Positions 19,574 to 28,466 of a stretch of DNA of 64,000 nt are shown in pieces (position 1 is the stretch's first letter; every line of letters starts with the position of its first letter). A program made the position numbers and the translations under genes. Location of the stretch: positions 292,525 through 356,524 of the forward strand of contig JADBKQ010000001.1 in NCBI GenBank assembly GCA_014896305.1. Direction: 5' to 3'. The notes beneath the pieces are model-generated. The model was not told where the DNA came from. It searched no databases and saw nothing but the letters and a program-made list of their open reading frames with translations. The DNA is from Limnochordaceae bacterium. GTDB taxonomy: Bacteria > Bacillota > Limnochordia > Limnochordales > DUMU01.

Positions 19574-19720
19574 GGTCCTGATCTCTCCCTCCAACTCTGC
19601 ACGACTGCCCTGACAGAAATACTTGAGTGACATCGCGCGAGTCTTCGGCGCTCCCAATTCGCCCAAGCGACAGGCCGCACCTGCTCTCATATCACGGGTG
19701 CTCCACGTCGGGTGGGGAAA

Positions 19721-19842
19721 ATGGAGCGCGACGGCTACACTTTACTGCGGCGGTGGCAGCCATCGCCCCGATGGGGAGCACACGCGCTCTACTTTCCCCG
19801 GCCACTATGGAGCACGATTGCTCCACCTTCCTTGGTCAAGTT
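19721..19842 (+). repeat. Three hairpin-forming repeat units
   Basis: Units beginning GGAGC at about 19723, 19774 (within GGGGAGC) and 19809 share GGAGC-n-GCTC/CTAC-CTT. The third contains the perfect hairpin GGAGCACGATTGCTCC (19809-19824). The units resemble the 34-bp units of the array at 29276-29760. They lie just upstream of the operon promoter. Confidence 0.55.
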
Positions 19843-19854
19843 GAGCCTACTCCC

Positions 19855-19910
19855 TTGACACTTTCGGATGGGATGATCTACGATCATGGTGCACTAGCAG
19901 TATAGTGCAC
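19855..19910 (+). promoter_or_regulatory. Promoter and palindromic operator of the GntR-ABC operon
   Basis: TTGACA (19855-19860) and TACGAT (19879-19884) are 18 bp apart. Directly downstream is an 8-bp perfect inverted repeat, GTGCACTA (19889-19896) and TAGTGCAC (19903-19910), with a 6-bp spacer. It covers the expected transcription start, the right place for autorepression by the GntR protein encoded at 20064. Confidence 0.72.
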
Positions 19911-20063
19911 TAGTTTTCTGGTGGTGGCGCAGACGGGAAGCTGGCTGCTGCTGGCCAGCCGGGACAGTGTGTGAACACGAGGACATCGGAGAGAGCGGCA
20001 GCCGGAAGTTCACCGGAGGCGGAATTGCAGAGGTAGCGGCGGATCAGGAGGTGACACACCACG

Positions 20064-20486
20064 TTGGTAGAGCAGCTCGGCACGATCCGAGTGGATCTGG
20101 ATTCGCCCCGCCCGATTTACGTGCAGATCATCGACGAGATCAAACGGGCGGTGGCACGCCGCCAGCTACAGCCGGGGGATCGCCTGCCCTCGCAAAGGGA
20201 GATGGCACAGAGGGCGCGGGTCAACCCCAACACGGTGCAGCGGGCATTCCGAGAAATGGAGGTAATGGGGTTGGTGGAGACGGCCCGAGGGCAGGGCACG
20301 TTCATACGCAACGATCCAGCTTTGCTAGAACAGGTCCGGGGAGAGATGGCGCAAGCGGCCGTTTCCAGCTTCGTCCGGGAGATGGCGGCCCTGGGATTTG
20401 GACTGCAGGAAGCGATGGCTATCGTAAAGGAGGCCTGGCAGACGAATGAACTCCACTCCAATGACACCAATAACGCCGGCAACTGA
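20064..20486 (+). CDS. GntR family regulator, YtrA-like
   Basis: This is a 140-aa transcriptional repressor with an N-terminal winged helix (about 15-80, including LPSQREMAQRARVNPNTVQR) and only a short helical dimerisation tail, as in the YtrA subfamily. YtrA-type proteins repress adjacent ABC transporter genes and respond to envelope-active compounds. The start is TTG 20064 with AGGAGGTGAC upstream. The 3' end overlaps the ATPase gene by 41 bp. The palindrome at 19889-19910 is its probable operator. Confidence 0.92.
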   Translation: MVEQLGTIRVDLDSPRPIYVQIIDEIKRAVARRQLQPGDRLPSQREMAQRARVNPNTVQRAFREMEVMGLVETARGQGTFIRNDPALLEQVRGEMAQAAVSSFVREMAALGFGLQEAMAIVKEAWQTNELHSNDTNNAGN

Positions 20487-21246
20487 CCCGGTGAACGGGG
20501 GGCAAGCAGCCAGCGCCCAGCCGCGCGCGGGTTCCCCCCTGCCCGAGATCGTGGTAGACGCCTGGGAGGTCGTCAAACGCTTTGGGCGGGTGGAGGCAGT
20601 CAACGGCATCACCACGCAGATTCCTCGTGGGCAGATCATCGGCCTGGTCGGGCCGAACGGCGCCGGCAAGTCTACGTTCTTGAAACTGATCATAGGCCTG
20701 CAGCGGCCGGACGACGGGCGGTTGCGGGTGCTGGGCGAGACGCCCGGCCTGCATACCAAGCGGCGGGTCGCCTATGAACCAGAAGGGGACTGCCTCTACG
20801 ATTGGATGACCATACAGGACGCGATGACCTTCGTATCGGCCCTGGTTCCGGACTGGGATGCGCGCCGAGCCGAGGAACTCCTGGACTTCCTGCACCTCGA
20901 GGATCGCCGCCACGCCCGCATTCGCGCCTTGTCCAAAGGACTGCGGGCACGGGTGAAGCTGCTTCTCACGGTCAGCCGCAACGCCGACCTGATCCTTCTC
21001 GATGAACCGCTGTCGGGCATCGACCCGCCGTCCCGGGCACGGATCATCCAGAGCCTGATCAGCCAGTTCCGCGTGGGCGAGCAGACGATCGTGATCTCCA
21101 CCCATGAGGTGGCCGAAACCGAGGGGATCTTTGAGCGGGTGATCTTCCTGGATAGAGGGCAAGTCCGGCTAGAGGGCGACGCTCAGGAATTGCGCCAGCG
21201 CTATGGACGCTCCATCCAGGGCATTCTCGAGGAGGTGTATGCGTGA
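20446..21246 (+). CDS. ABC transporter ATPase, YtrB-like
   Basis: This is a 266-aa ABC ATPase with Walker A GPNGAGKS, Walker B LILLDEPLSG and a weak signature (ALSKGLRARV) typical of YtrB-type ATPases. An N-terminal Pro/Ala-rich extension of about 35 aa precedes the domain. It overlaps the regulator upstream and the permease downstream (GTGA), so it is part of a tightly coupled operon. With the permease it probably forms an export or stress-response pump. Confidence 0.92.
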   Translation: MNSTPMTPITPATDPVNGGQAASAQPRAGSPLPEIVVDAWEVVKRFGRVEAVNGITTQIPRGQIIGLVGPNGAGKSTFLKLIIGLQRPDDGRLRVLGETPGLHTKRRVAYEPEGDCLYDWMTIQDAMTFVSALVPDWDARRAEELLDFLHLEDRRHARIRALSKGLRARVKLLLTVSRNADLILLDEPLSGIDPPSRARIIQSLISQFRVGEQTIVISTHEVAETEGIFERVIFLDRGQVRLEGDAQELRQRYGRSIQGILEEVYA

Positions 21247-22097
21247 CTATGAGCATGACGACGACAGCTGAGCCGGCCCACAAGGCAACCGGCCAGGTTG
21301 CCCCGGCGCGTTCCATGAGCCTGGGGCGGGAACTGGCCCAGCTATACCGCAAAGATCTGGGCCAGCTGGTCTTCACCCTGGTTCTGTTTAGCGTGCTAAT
21401 CCTTGCCTGGGAGGTTTTCCTCTTCACACGGATCGGACACTGGCCGGAAGGGGTGCCGTTTGGCCTTTCCTTCATACCCTTGGGATTCATCCCGCTGTGG
21501 ACGGTTTGGGACGCCATCTCGTCGTACCGGTCCGAATGGCACAATGGCACGGTTTATCTGATGCTGTCGCTCCCCACGGCCGGGTGGAAGCAGGCGGCCT
21601 CCAAGCTGGCGGCGGTAATGACCAGCTTCACGCTGCAATGCCTGCTGACGCTAGGCGGCGTCTGGTTTGTGATGATGGGGGAGGCCCGCATCTCGGAGGA
21701 CACTCTATCCGTGCTTCGTACCATCCCCCGTCACTGGCTGGCCAGCACGGGCTTGCAAGCGGGGTTGGCATTGTGGCTGTTTGGGCTGGGCCTGGTGGTG
21801 CTGGTACAGGCGGCCTACGTGGTCAGCCGGCTGGCCCAGCGCTGGCAGTTCGTGGCGATGCTGGGGGCGCTCTTTGCTGGCGGCTGGATAACGGTCCGGC
21901 TGGGCGGTCTGGGCCACTATCTATTCGGCTGGGTACCTCGGCTGTCGCTGACCGGCCTCGCGGGGTCACCAGGAAACTTCCATATCGTCCGGAACGCAGC
22001 TTACGTGGACACGGGTGTTCTCATCGGCTGGGGGCTGGCGGGGCTTCTCTTCTTCGGACTGACGATTTGGCTGCTGCAACACGTGGTCGAGGTATGA
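21243..22097 (+). CDS. ABC transporter membrane protein of the YtrA-like operon
   Basis: This is a 284-aa integral membrane protein with about six hydrophobic segments and no strong family motif beyond its position. The GTG start overlaps the ATPase stop by 4 bp. By context it is the permease of the upstream ATPase. The N-terminus is cytosolic and ends in a basic/amphipathic stretch (LGRELAQLYRKDLGQL) like those of ABC-2-type permeases. Its substrate is unknown. Confidence 0.85.
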   Translation: MTMSMTTTAEPAHKATGQVAPARSMSLGRELAQLYRKDLGQLVFTLVLFSVLILAWEVFLFTRIGHWPEGVPFGLSFIPLGFIPLWTVWDAISSYRSEWHNGTVYLMLSLPTAGWKQAASKLAAVMTSFTLQCLLTLGGVWFVMMGEARISEDTLSVLRTIPRHWLASTGLQAGLALWLFGLGLVVLVQAAYVVSRLAQRWQFVAMLGALFAGGWITVRLGGLGHYLFGWVPRLSLTGLAGSPGNFHIVRNAAYVDTGVLIGWGLAGLLFFGLTIWLLQHVVEV

Positions 22098-22183
22098 AAG
22101 GCAGGGAGAGCAGCAGCGTCATCACCCCGCGGGCATGGTGGCCAATATCCGTGTCGAGGTAGGAAAGGCAGGGAGAGAAGCAG
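22089..22183 (+). repeat. 28-bp direct repeat pair, 67 bp apart
   Basis: GAGGTANGAAAGGCAGGGAG-type copies start at 22089 (spanning the permease stop) and 22156 (carrying the ribosome binding site of the next gene). The duplication copied a ribosome-binding-site-like stretch; the second copy is the one used. Confidence 0.7.
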
Positions 22184-23421
22184 TGAACAGGCGACAAACG
22201 GTCCTGCTGACCTTGGCCATTCTGGTCGGTATTGCCGTTATGGACCAGATAACGAACGGAACCGGCTTGTACCGGGGCTATGCGCACTTTGTTCAACTGG
22301 GGCGGACGGGCTCGGGCGCCAGTTGGGACGATACCACTCCGCGGGCGGCGAAGGAGCAGGCGCTCAGCGGACCGCTGGCGGCCGGGCAGGTGCTGACCGC
22401 GTCCATCCCGATGGGCAGTGTAGAGCTGAACGGAGTTCAAAATGCGACGAGTGCGGACTTGAAGTGCACCATAACCGTTTATGCCAGCACTGAGGCTGAG
22501 GCAAGGCAGTACCTGAGCCGGGTATCTGTCAAGTTGACGCCGGTTGCGAGCGGCGAGACGGCCGGGCTGCAACTGCGGGTGAACGAGCCGCCGTCTCGGC
22601 CGGCAGCCGTGCGGGGAGTGAAGGTCAACGTCGCAGGCACTCTCCCGTCGCAGGCTCGGGTCGACGTGCGCAACGGCTATGGAATCGTACGGGTAGCTGG
22701 CGTCAGCGGGCCATCGCGCGTGAACAACCGGTACGCTGCTACCATCGTGCGCGATGTGCGAGGGGACTGGAATGTAGATGCCTCCTACTCCGCAGTCCTC
22801 GTGGCTGGAGTCCAGGGCAACCTGAACATGGCAGGGAACTATGGTTCTGCAGACCTGTCGGACATCTCGGGCAACGTAGAGATCCATAGCAATTTCAAGC
22901 AAACTAACGTCGTGAACGTGGGCGGCAATCTCACGGCTAATCTGCGGTACGGTGGCCTGACGGTGGATGGAGTAACCGGGAACACCAACGTCGACTCGCA
23001 GTATGTGGGTGTAGCTGGCCGTAACGCTGCGGGGGATGTTCGACTGAACGCCAGCTACGGGGAGGTCCGATGGGAATCGATCCGCAAAAATGTGCGGATT
23101 ACGTCCCGCTACGCGGACACGACGCTCTCGTTTGTACGGCCGGCCAACCATCGTTTCGACGTACGGACTCGGTTTGGCTCCATCAGCGATCACCTGGGGC
23201 TGGCCCAGGTCGAGACGGCCGACCGGGACGAGAAGGCCGTGGCGGGCCGGCTGGGGGAGGGTCGGTACTCGGTGGCGGTCGATGGCGAGTACGCCGACAT
23301 CCAGTTGAACGATCAGCAGGATACGCTACCAGAGTATACGAATGGGGGCAAGGAGTACGCCGGCATTCAGTTGAACGATCAGTCCAGTGAACAGACTGGC
23401 CGCGGGCCTTTTGTGCGCTAG
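22183..23421 (+). CDS. Membrane-anchored DUF4097-like beta-helix protein
   Basis: This is a 412-aa protein with one N-terminal membrane segment (TVLLTLAILVGIAVM) and a long external region of short, regular beta repeats (NGYGIVRVAG, ASYSAVLVAG, NYGSADLSD, LRYGGLTVDG). This is the pattern of DUF4097 putative adhesins. GTG 22183 is chosen for the GGGAGAG site upstream. The C-terminus carries a duplicated YADIQLNDQ / YAGIQLNDQ element. It is the last gene of the GntR operon, a common place for DUF4097 proteins in envelope-stress operons; function is unproven. Confidence 0.82.
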   Translation: MNRRQTVLLTLAILVGIAVMDQITNGTGLYRGYAHFVQLGRTGSGASWDDTTPRAAKEQALSGPLAAGQVLTASIPMGSVELNGVQNATSADLKCTITVYASTEAEARQYLSRVSVKLTPVASGETAGLQLRVNEPPSRPAAVRGVKVNVAGTLPSQARVDVRNGYGIVRVAGVSGPSRVNNRYAATIVRDVRGDWNVDASYSAVLVAGVQGNLNMAGNYGSADLSDISGNVEIHSNFKQTNVVNVGGNLTANLRYGGLTVDGVTGNTNVDSQYVGVAGRNAAGDVRLNASYGEVRWESIRKNVRITSRYADTTLSFVRPANHRFDVRTRFGSISDHLGLAQVETADRDEKAVAGRLGEGRYSVAVDGEYADIQLNDQQDTLPEYTNGGKEYAGIQLNDQSSEQTGRGPFVR

Positions 23422-23522
23422 GCACGCCGGCCAGCTTGCGCTTCATTCCCTGGCCAGGGCATACGGGATACGGGTCGTAGTTGCACAGGCTGGCGGCTGA
23501 CTGGTGTCAAGGCCAGGAGCAG

Positions 23523-23544
23523 GGGCTGCGGGGTTCCGCAGCCC
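23523..23544 (+). terminator. 9-bp hairpin downstream of the operon
   Basis: GGGCTGCGG and CCGCAGCCC flank a GGTT loop about 100 bp after the last operon gene. No T-run follows (TACTCG does), so it is either a weak terminator or a copy of a dispersed hairpin; a second hairpin followed by TACTCG is at 50402-50424. Confidence 0.45.
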
Positions 23545-23673
23545 TACTCGCGGTCTCCTGCCCGCCTGGCGCGCCTCGAAATGAACTGTGCGTCGCCCGA
23601 CTGGGCCGGCTAAGCTGGCTAGCCCCCCAACCCGGTTGGACAGGGTACTCCATGTTCGGGTCGAGGTGATCCC

Positions 23674-23829
23674 GTGGCGCACACGACGTTCACGGTCAAG
23701 ACGGTCTCGCAGCTGGCGGGCGTTAGCGTACGCACGCGGCAGCACTACTACGACGCCGTCCACCTTCTGCAGCCGGCGCAGCAGACTGAGGCTGGCTACC
23801 GGTTGTGCGCGCGAAAGAACCCTTGTTGA
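23674..23829 (+). pseudogene. Truncated MerR-family regulator
   Basis: GTG 23674, with GAGGTGAT upstream, opens a 51-aa frame reading TVKTVSQLAGVSVRTRQHYY and then DAVHLLQPAQQTEAGYRL. This is the MerR N-terminal winged-helix signature. The frame stops where the wing should continue into the dimerisation coiled coil. No ligand domain follows, so this is a decayed gene or, less likely, a stand-alone DNA-binding fragment. Confidence 0.8.
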
Positions 23830-24015
23830 CCAGCGGGCATACTTTATACCCGAGTTCGACACGACACCGGGTGAAAACGCTACCTGCTGCAGCCTACCAC
23901 CGACTGCGGGCGATACCGGGGTCCGATCGGGTGACCCGAGCTCGCTCGAAAATCCCTGCTAGCTCGTTTTCCCACTGACTATGCCTGCACACGATATGCC
24001 CCACACGGGGGTCAT

Positions 24016-24083
24016 CAGGCGCATTTTCTACCCGAGCGAGTGTCGAAACCAGGAGGCTTTTCTACCTATTGCCTTATGCCTGG
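24016..24083 (+). repeat. 34-bp repeat family (CAGG-TTTTCTACC), two tandem units
   Basis: Units start at 24016 and 24050. Both begin CAGG, carry TTTTCTACC at the same offset, and repeat with a period of exactly 34 bp. The same two-unit arrangement occurs at 30276/30310 and 46758/46792. Confidence 0.75.
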
Positions 24084-24084
24084 A

Positions 24085-24187
24085 CGGGTCCTCACCGTGA
24101 AGCCTGTGAGGGTCTTGATCTCGAGCACGCCGCGTCCTTCTGGGCCCGGTCGGGTGCTCACCGTGAAGCCCGTGAGGGTTCTTGTCC
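24085..24187 (+). repeat. CRISPR-like direct repeat pair, 66 bp apart
   Basis: About 36-nt copies at 24085-24120 and 24151-24187 share CTCACCGTGAAGCC and GTGAGGGT, with few mismatches and a short indel. About 30 nt of unrelated sequence lies between. They are upstream of the CARF gene. Confidence 0.65.
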
Positions 24188-24249
24188 TGAGACCTGAACC
24201 ACCGCAGCGCCACCAGATACGCCACGGCTACGGCGACATGCTCAGGCTT

Positions 24250-24349
24250 GGGATCGACGCGTCCACGGCAGGTACTGCGGCGGTGAATCCTCCATCCTCT
24301 ACCGTGAAAAACCCATGGGGATCGACGCGTCCACGGCAGGTACTGCGGC
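24250..24349 (+). repeat. CRISPR-like direct repeat pair, 68 bp apart, identical
   Basis: A 32-nt sequence starting GGGATCGACGCGTCCACGGC is identical at 24250-24281 and 24318-24349, with 36 nt of unrelated sequence between. This is the geometry of a one-spacer CRISPR unit, 270 bp upstream of a CARF-domain gene. The remaining sequence from 24350 to 24618 holds no gene I can recognise. Confidence 0.7.
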
Positions 24350-24618
24350 TGCTACGGGTACGCAGCCCGGCGTCACGCAAAGCGCCCCGGTCACGGAGGT
24401 TCAGCCGGTCGAGCCAGGGTCTCCGACCCATTCCCTTACGTTGCCGGCGTTGGTCGTCTTGGGGCGGGTCGCAGTGGATTACGAGCCCCAGGTCGTGCCC
24501 GGAAGCCATCGCGGTCGGCTTGCGGCGTGCGCCCACTTGTGCCCATCGTGCCAGGACTTGGTACGTCCTTGTCGAATCCTCTCGAAATCCCATGGTAGGC
24601 AAGGAGTGTGTGGGGACC

Positions 24619-25743
24619 ATGCGTGTCGTCGTGTCTTCCTGTGGAACGAGTCTCTTGACCAACCAACTAGCGAGCGCTACGGGCGACAGGATTCGTCAAC
24701 TCCTCCACCGGCACTCCAATAGTAAAGAATCGGAAATCCCGGTAGACGAGCGGCAGATTCTCGAAGCTCACGGGCGCAGTTGCCGAGACCAGCTGCTGGC
24801 CGGTGACGCAAAGCAGGCACGTAAGATGAGCGCTGAACTCAACGGCTTGCTCGGGGTCTATGAGGGCCGGTTGCCAGATCCGCAAGATATACTGTTTCTG
24901 CTGCAAACCGATACCTACTTGGGTAGCGTGGTTGCCGACGCGGTGCAGGCCTGGCTGACCAAGGTTGGGGCGCACTCCCAGGTCGTGCCCATCGAGTTTC
25001 TCGCCACCAATTCCGTAGATATGTTTTACTGGGGCATCCAGGAGCTAGCCAAGTGGTGCAGCGAGACGCTGCCAGGCTACCGCCAACAACGCTACCAGAT
25101 TGTCTTCAACTTGACAGGTGGGTTCAAAGGCGTACAGGGGGTACTCAACACCCTTGGGCACGTGTACGCTGACGAAATCGTATACATTTTCGAGAACTCC
25201 GACTCCCTCATCCACATCCCTCGCTTGCCGGTACGCTGGGATCTAGATGATCGCATCGCTGAGAACCTGCCGATTTTGCGCCAGTTGTGGAATCACCGGC
25301 CGGTAGGGGCGGACCAAGTGCGGGCGGTCCCGGACAGCCTTGTTCAGGTGGTCGACGGGTCAGCGACGCTCTCCGTGTTCGGCTCTATTGCGTTTGAGCA
25401 GTATCGCAAAGCAGAGCAGTCTGCCTATGCGGAGCGTCTCCTAGAGCCGCCTTCCGGGCAGATCGTGTATTCGAGGCGATTCCAGCGGGACGCCAACGCC
25501 ATTCGGGAACCCGACCGACTGCGCCTTCTGAACCTACAGATCGACGATTTCGACCGCTATCTGGTGGAACATGGTAACTATAACCCTCGCTCGCTGCGGG
25601 TACACCCTTGGGGCGGACCACCCCCGGTGCCCGGCGTGACCCACGAGTTTTACGCCTGGTCCGACAGTGATGCCGCCCGAGTGTGGTTCCATTTCCAGCC
25701 CGACGGAACGGCTGTACTGGACCTCTTTGGACCCCATCTTTGA
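24619..25743 (+). CDS. CARF-domain protein with C-terminal RelE-like domain (Cami1-like)
   Basis: This is a 374-aa protein. Residues 1-210 look like a CARF (CRISPR-associated Rossmann fold) domain of the APE2256/Csx1-Csm6 type: it starts with a strand followed by SSCGTSLLTN (6-15), has QTDTYLG (96-102) and the diagnostic NLTGGFKG (164-171). Residues about 276-374 look like a RelE/YoeB mRNA-interferase fold: YSRRFQRDANAI, then a helix pair, LRVHPWGG, an Arg/Trp/His-containing strand (AARVWFHFQ) and the terminal DLFGPHL. CARF-RelE fusions (Cami1) are known to cleave ribosome-bound mRNA after cyclic oligoadenylate signalling from type III CRISPR complexes. ATG 24619 is chosen because the CARF fold starts there; the open frame upstream to 24040 is repeat sequence. 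No cas genes are in the window. Confidence 0.82.
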   Translation: MRVVVSSCGTSLLTNQLASATGDRIRQLLHRHSNSKESEIPVDERQILEAHGRSCRDQLLAGDAKQARKMSAELNGLLGVYEGRLPDPQDILFLLQTDTYLGSVVADAVQAWLTKVGAHSQVVPIEFLATNSVDMFYWGIQELAKWCSETLPGYRQQRYQIVFNLTGGFKGVQGVLNTLGHVYADEIVYIFENSDSLIHIPRLPVRWDLDDRIAENLPILRQLWNHRPVGADQVRAVPDSLVQVVDGSATLSVFGSIAFEQYRKAEQSAYAERLLEPPSGQIVYSRRFQRDANAIREPDRLRLLNLQIDDFDRYLVEHGNYNPRSLRVHPWGGPPPVPGVTHEFYAWSDSDAARVWFHFQPDGTAVLDLFGPHL

Positions 25744-25843
25744 TTCCAGAACGACGATGGAGCGACTTCGGTAGACGTCAGGCATCCTCCGAGGGCCACG
25801 CAGAGCCCTTGGAGGGGCTGTGGCCAAGGAGGAGGGCCAGTGT

Positions 25844-28066
25844 ATGGCACAGGCTACAGGGCAAAATGGGGTGCCGCACTTTGATAAGCTGGTTTTGAGC
25901 CCACGTTATCTGAAGGCTCAGGATGGCTACCTACGCAAGCATCCGCAGCATCGGGGGCGGGTTCGCAGAGTGCTTGAACGGTATCTCACCGATCTTCAGG
26001 CCGTCGACCGGACCCTGATCCATAATCCTAGATACCGAATCTATCACTCGTCTATATCTGACAGTGATCGACTGGTAGATCTGCCTGTGGCGGGAAACGG
26101 AGCGGCGCAGACCATTCTCCTCAATGTAGGCCGTCATGAGGTTGTCGAATGGGCCGCACACTATGCGGGTGATCCCCAGCAGGAGCTGGCCAATGCCCGC
26201 GAACTTCGGCCCAGGGGCAGCACAGGGACGCACCGGAGGGCTGTGCCCCAGCCGTCGTCAGATGAGTCGAGCGGCCGATCGACCAGTCGGTCTTGCAAGG
26301 CCAAGCCCGGGACCTATGGGGAGTACCTTCCATATCAGGTCATACGGCGCTTGGTGGGCGACGAGATGGCGCAGACGGTCTTTGACACTCGTACAACCGT
26401 GCCGCTGGTGGACGCAGGGATCGATCAGGATGTGGCGGACCAGTTGGAGACGATGTTTATCAATCTGTTGCCGGCTGAGCCGGTGCAGACGCCGGTTCCT
26501 CAGGTTGGCTCGGCACCGGCTATTGAGATAACGGCAGACGAAGTACCTACACTCTTACGCATTCCCCTGGTCAAGTTCCTTGCAACGGTGACCGAGGAGC
26601 AGCGACGCCTCATCCAACGTCCCACAGGACATTTGATGGTGGTCAAGGGAGCAGCTGGAACTGGCAAGACGATTGTCGGCGTCCGTCGAATCGAATGGCT
26701 TCTGCGCCAACCTGGCCTGTTCGCTGAGCCCAAACCCATCCTGTATGTCTGCTACAACCAGGTGCTGCGGCAAGCGGTTCTGTCGATGCTGGAGGATATC
26801 TTGCCCGCAGATCCGCCGTGGCACGATCGTGTGGTGGTGACGACGGCTTGGTCGTTGATGGGCAAGCTTGCCCATTCTATTGGTGGGAATCATGGCCCAA
26901 AACTGCTCGCTGGCCAGCAACTCGTGCCTCTGGTTCATGAGGTTCGTCAGCAGGTGCAAGCCCCGACGCTGCGTTCACAAAGGCTGTCCGATCGCTATGT
27001 CCTCGACGAAATATGCGAAGTTATACTGGCCTTCGGCCTACACAAAGAGTCAGAGTATATCAGCACCGCGCAGAAGCGAACCGGCCGTGGTATCCCCCTT
27101 TATCAGGTGGAGCGCAAATACATCTGGGATGTATTTGAGGAGTTCAACCGTCGCTGCATCACCAGCGATATAGCTCCTTACGAATGGCGGCCCTGGAAAC
27201 TAGCGGAAGACTTACCGCTTTCGCCTGAACCTACCTATCAAGCGGTTGTAGTGGATGAGGCGCAGGACTTGCCCCCGGCCGTATTTCGCTGCCTGTTGCG
27301 GCTGCAGGCGGGACAGGAGAACAGCTTCATGGTCCTAGGGGATGTCGCCCAGAATGTATACCGAGCCGCTTTTCGCTGGGCTGATACGGGCCTGCACGTA
27401 GCGGGCGGACATGTGACAATCCTGCGGACGTGTTATCGTACCACGCGACCAATCCTGGAAGCTGCGCTTCCGTTGGTCGAGCGCCAACGAGCGCAGCTGG
27501 GGGAGGACTTGGTTTTGCCGGAAGCTGATCCGGATGGGGCCGACGGCCCGATGCCCACCATATACCGGGCGGCTTCGGAGGAAGACGAGCTGAGGTTCGT
27601 CACGGAATCCGTGTGGGACGAAGTGGCGAACGGAACGCCCCCTCCGAACATCGCCGTCTTTGCCGACGACCGGCAGTTTCTGCACCGGGTTGCGACCGGT
27701 TTGGGGGAGTTGGGGTTACCGTATGAGCTCTTTGAGAAACCGGACGGTAAGAAGGGGCTCAACCTGGCTGATCCCTCTGTTAAGCTGATCACTACATACA
27801 GTGCCAAGGGTCTTGAGTTTCCCATCGTTTTTCTGGCTCAAGTGACGCGGCGCAAGTATTGGGGCTGGTCGAACGAGGCCCAAGACCAGGCACGCCGACG
27901 CCTGTATACAGCCATGTTACGGGCGGCTTGGAGGTTGACGCTCAGCACGGTAGAACGTGACGCTTCGCCTCTTTTGGATGAACTCAGACTCGGCGAACGA
28001 GCGATACCTAATGGCGGGCCGGCGAGCCCGAGGCAGCATGGTTCCGATGAGGAACTACCGTTTTGA
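25844..28066 (+). CDS. Superfamily 1 (UvrD/Rep-like) helicase with RelE-like N-terminal domain
   Basis: This is a 740-aa protein. The helicase core has Walker A GAAGTGKT (about 269), DEAQD (about 471), a Gln-containing GDVAQNVY motif and TYSAKGLEFP (about 650-660), as in UvrD/Rep enzymes. Residues 1-115 resemble the short RelE/ParE-like domain at the front of some UvrD-type helicases: KLVLSPRYLKAQDGYL, a helix, YRIYHSS, then ILLNVGRHEVVEWAAHY, which parallels the HDEVYEWA element of that family. ATG 25844 is used because GGAGGAGG lies just upstream; GTG 25820 is an alternative. It lies 100 bp after the CARF-RelE gene on the same strand and is probably co-transcribed. A nucleic-acid remodelling role in the same response is inferred. 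Confidence 0.85.
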   Translation: MAQATGQNGVPHFDKLVLSPRYLKAQDGYLRKHPQHRGRVRRVLERYLTDLQAVDRTLIHNPRYRIYHSSISDSDRLVDLPVAGNGAAQTILLNVGRHEVVEWAAHYAGDPQQELANARELRPRGSTGTHRRAVPQPSSDESSGRSTSRSCKAKPGTYGEYLPYQVIRRLVGDEMAQTVFDTRTTVPLVDAGIDQDVADQLETMFINLLPAEPVQTPVPQVGSAPAIEITADEVPTLLRIPLVKFLATVTEEQRRLIQRPTGHLMVVKGAAGTGKTIVGVRRIEWLLRQPGLFAEPKPILYVCYNQVLRQAVLSMLEDILPADPPWHDRVVVTTAWSLMGKLAHSIGGNHGPKLLAGQQLVPLVHEVRQQVQAPTLRSQRLSDRYVLDEICEVILAFGLHKESEYISTAQKRTGRGIPLYQVERKYIWDVFEEFNRRCITSDIAPYEWRPWKLAEDLPLSPEPTYQAVVVDEAQDLPPAVFRCLLRLQAGQENSFMVLGDVAQNVYRAAFRWADTGLHVAGGHVTILRTCYRTTRPILEAALPLVERQRAQLGEDLVLPEADPDGADGPMPTIYRAASEEDELRFVTESVWDEVANGTPPPNIAVFADDRQFLHRVATGLGELGLPYELFEKPDGKKGLNLADPSVKLITTYSAKGLEFPIVFLAQVTRRKYWGWSNEAQDQARRRLYTAMLRAAWRLTLSTVERDASPLLDELRLGERAIPNGGPASPRQHGSDEELPF

Positions 28067-28203
28067 CCGAACGCTGCTGCAGCCGGTCCGCGGTCTACCA
28101 ACGAGGACGTAAGAGGGGTATAGTGCTGGATGCAGACACGACCACACAACCAGTTGCAAGCAATGAAAACGACGTGTGCGAGGGAAGGTCAGCCCGTCGT
28201 GCG

Positions 28204-28313
28204 GTGGAGGGGGAAACCACCGTGACTCGAGTTGAGCTGCATCCCGGCACGAGTATGAGGTGGCTCTGGATCTCCTGTGGAGGGGGAAACCATCGTGACT
28301 CGAGTTGAGCTGC
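28204..28313 (+). repeat. CRISPR-like 37-nt repeat pair, 73 bp apart
   Basis: Copies at 28204-28240 and 28277-28313 match at 36 of 37 positions. Each begins GTGGAGGGGGAAACCA and ends GAGTTGAGCTGC, with 36 nt of unrelated sequence between. The pair lies 138 bp downstream of the helicase gene. No third copy or AT-rich leader is visible. Confidence 0.72.
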
Positions 28314-28466
28314 CGCTACGAGACTACTGGACCGTGTTCACACGGCTTGGGTTCCCGGCTGTTGGTGGCTAGTATCCCTGGAGTATGGCCGCAAGCTGGG
28401 TTACATGGACGGCACGGTGCTGGCATATTACCATATTACCAGTCGGTGGATAGCCAGCTGCAGGCT

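Noticed and set aside
24570..24576. TGTCGAA (Spo0A box) 43 bp before the CARF gene, also at 24041
   Set aside because: A seven-base match is expected several times in 64 kb, and others occur at 29930 and 51911 without context.
24040..24618. In-frame extension making the CARF protein 567 aa
   Set aside because: The stretch is built of direct repeats, lacks a ribosome binding site at its start, and the CARF fold begins exactly at ATG 24619.
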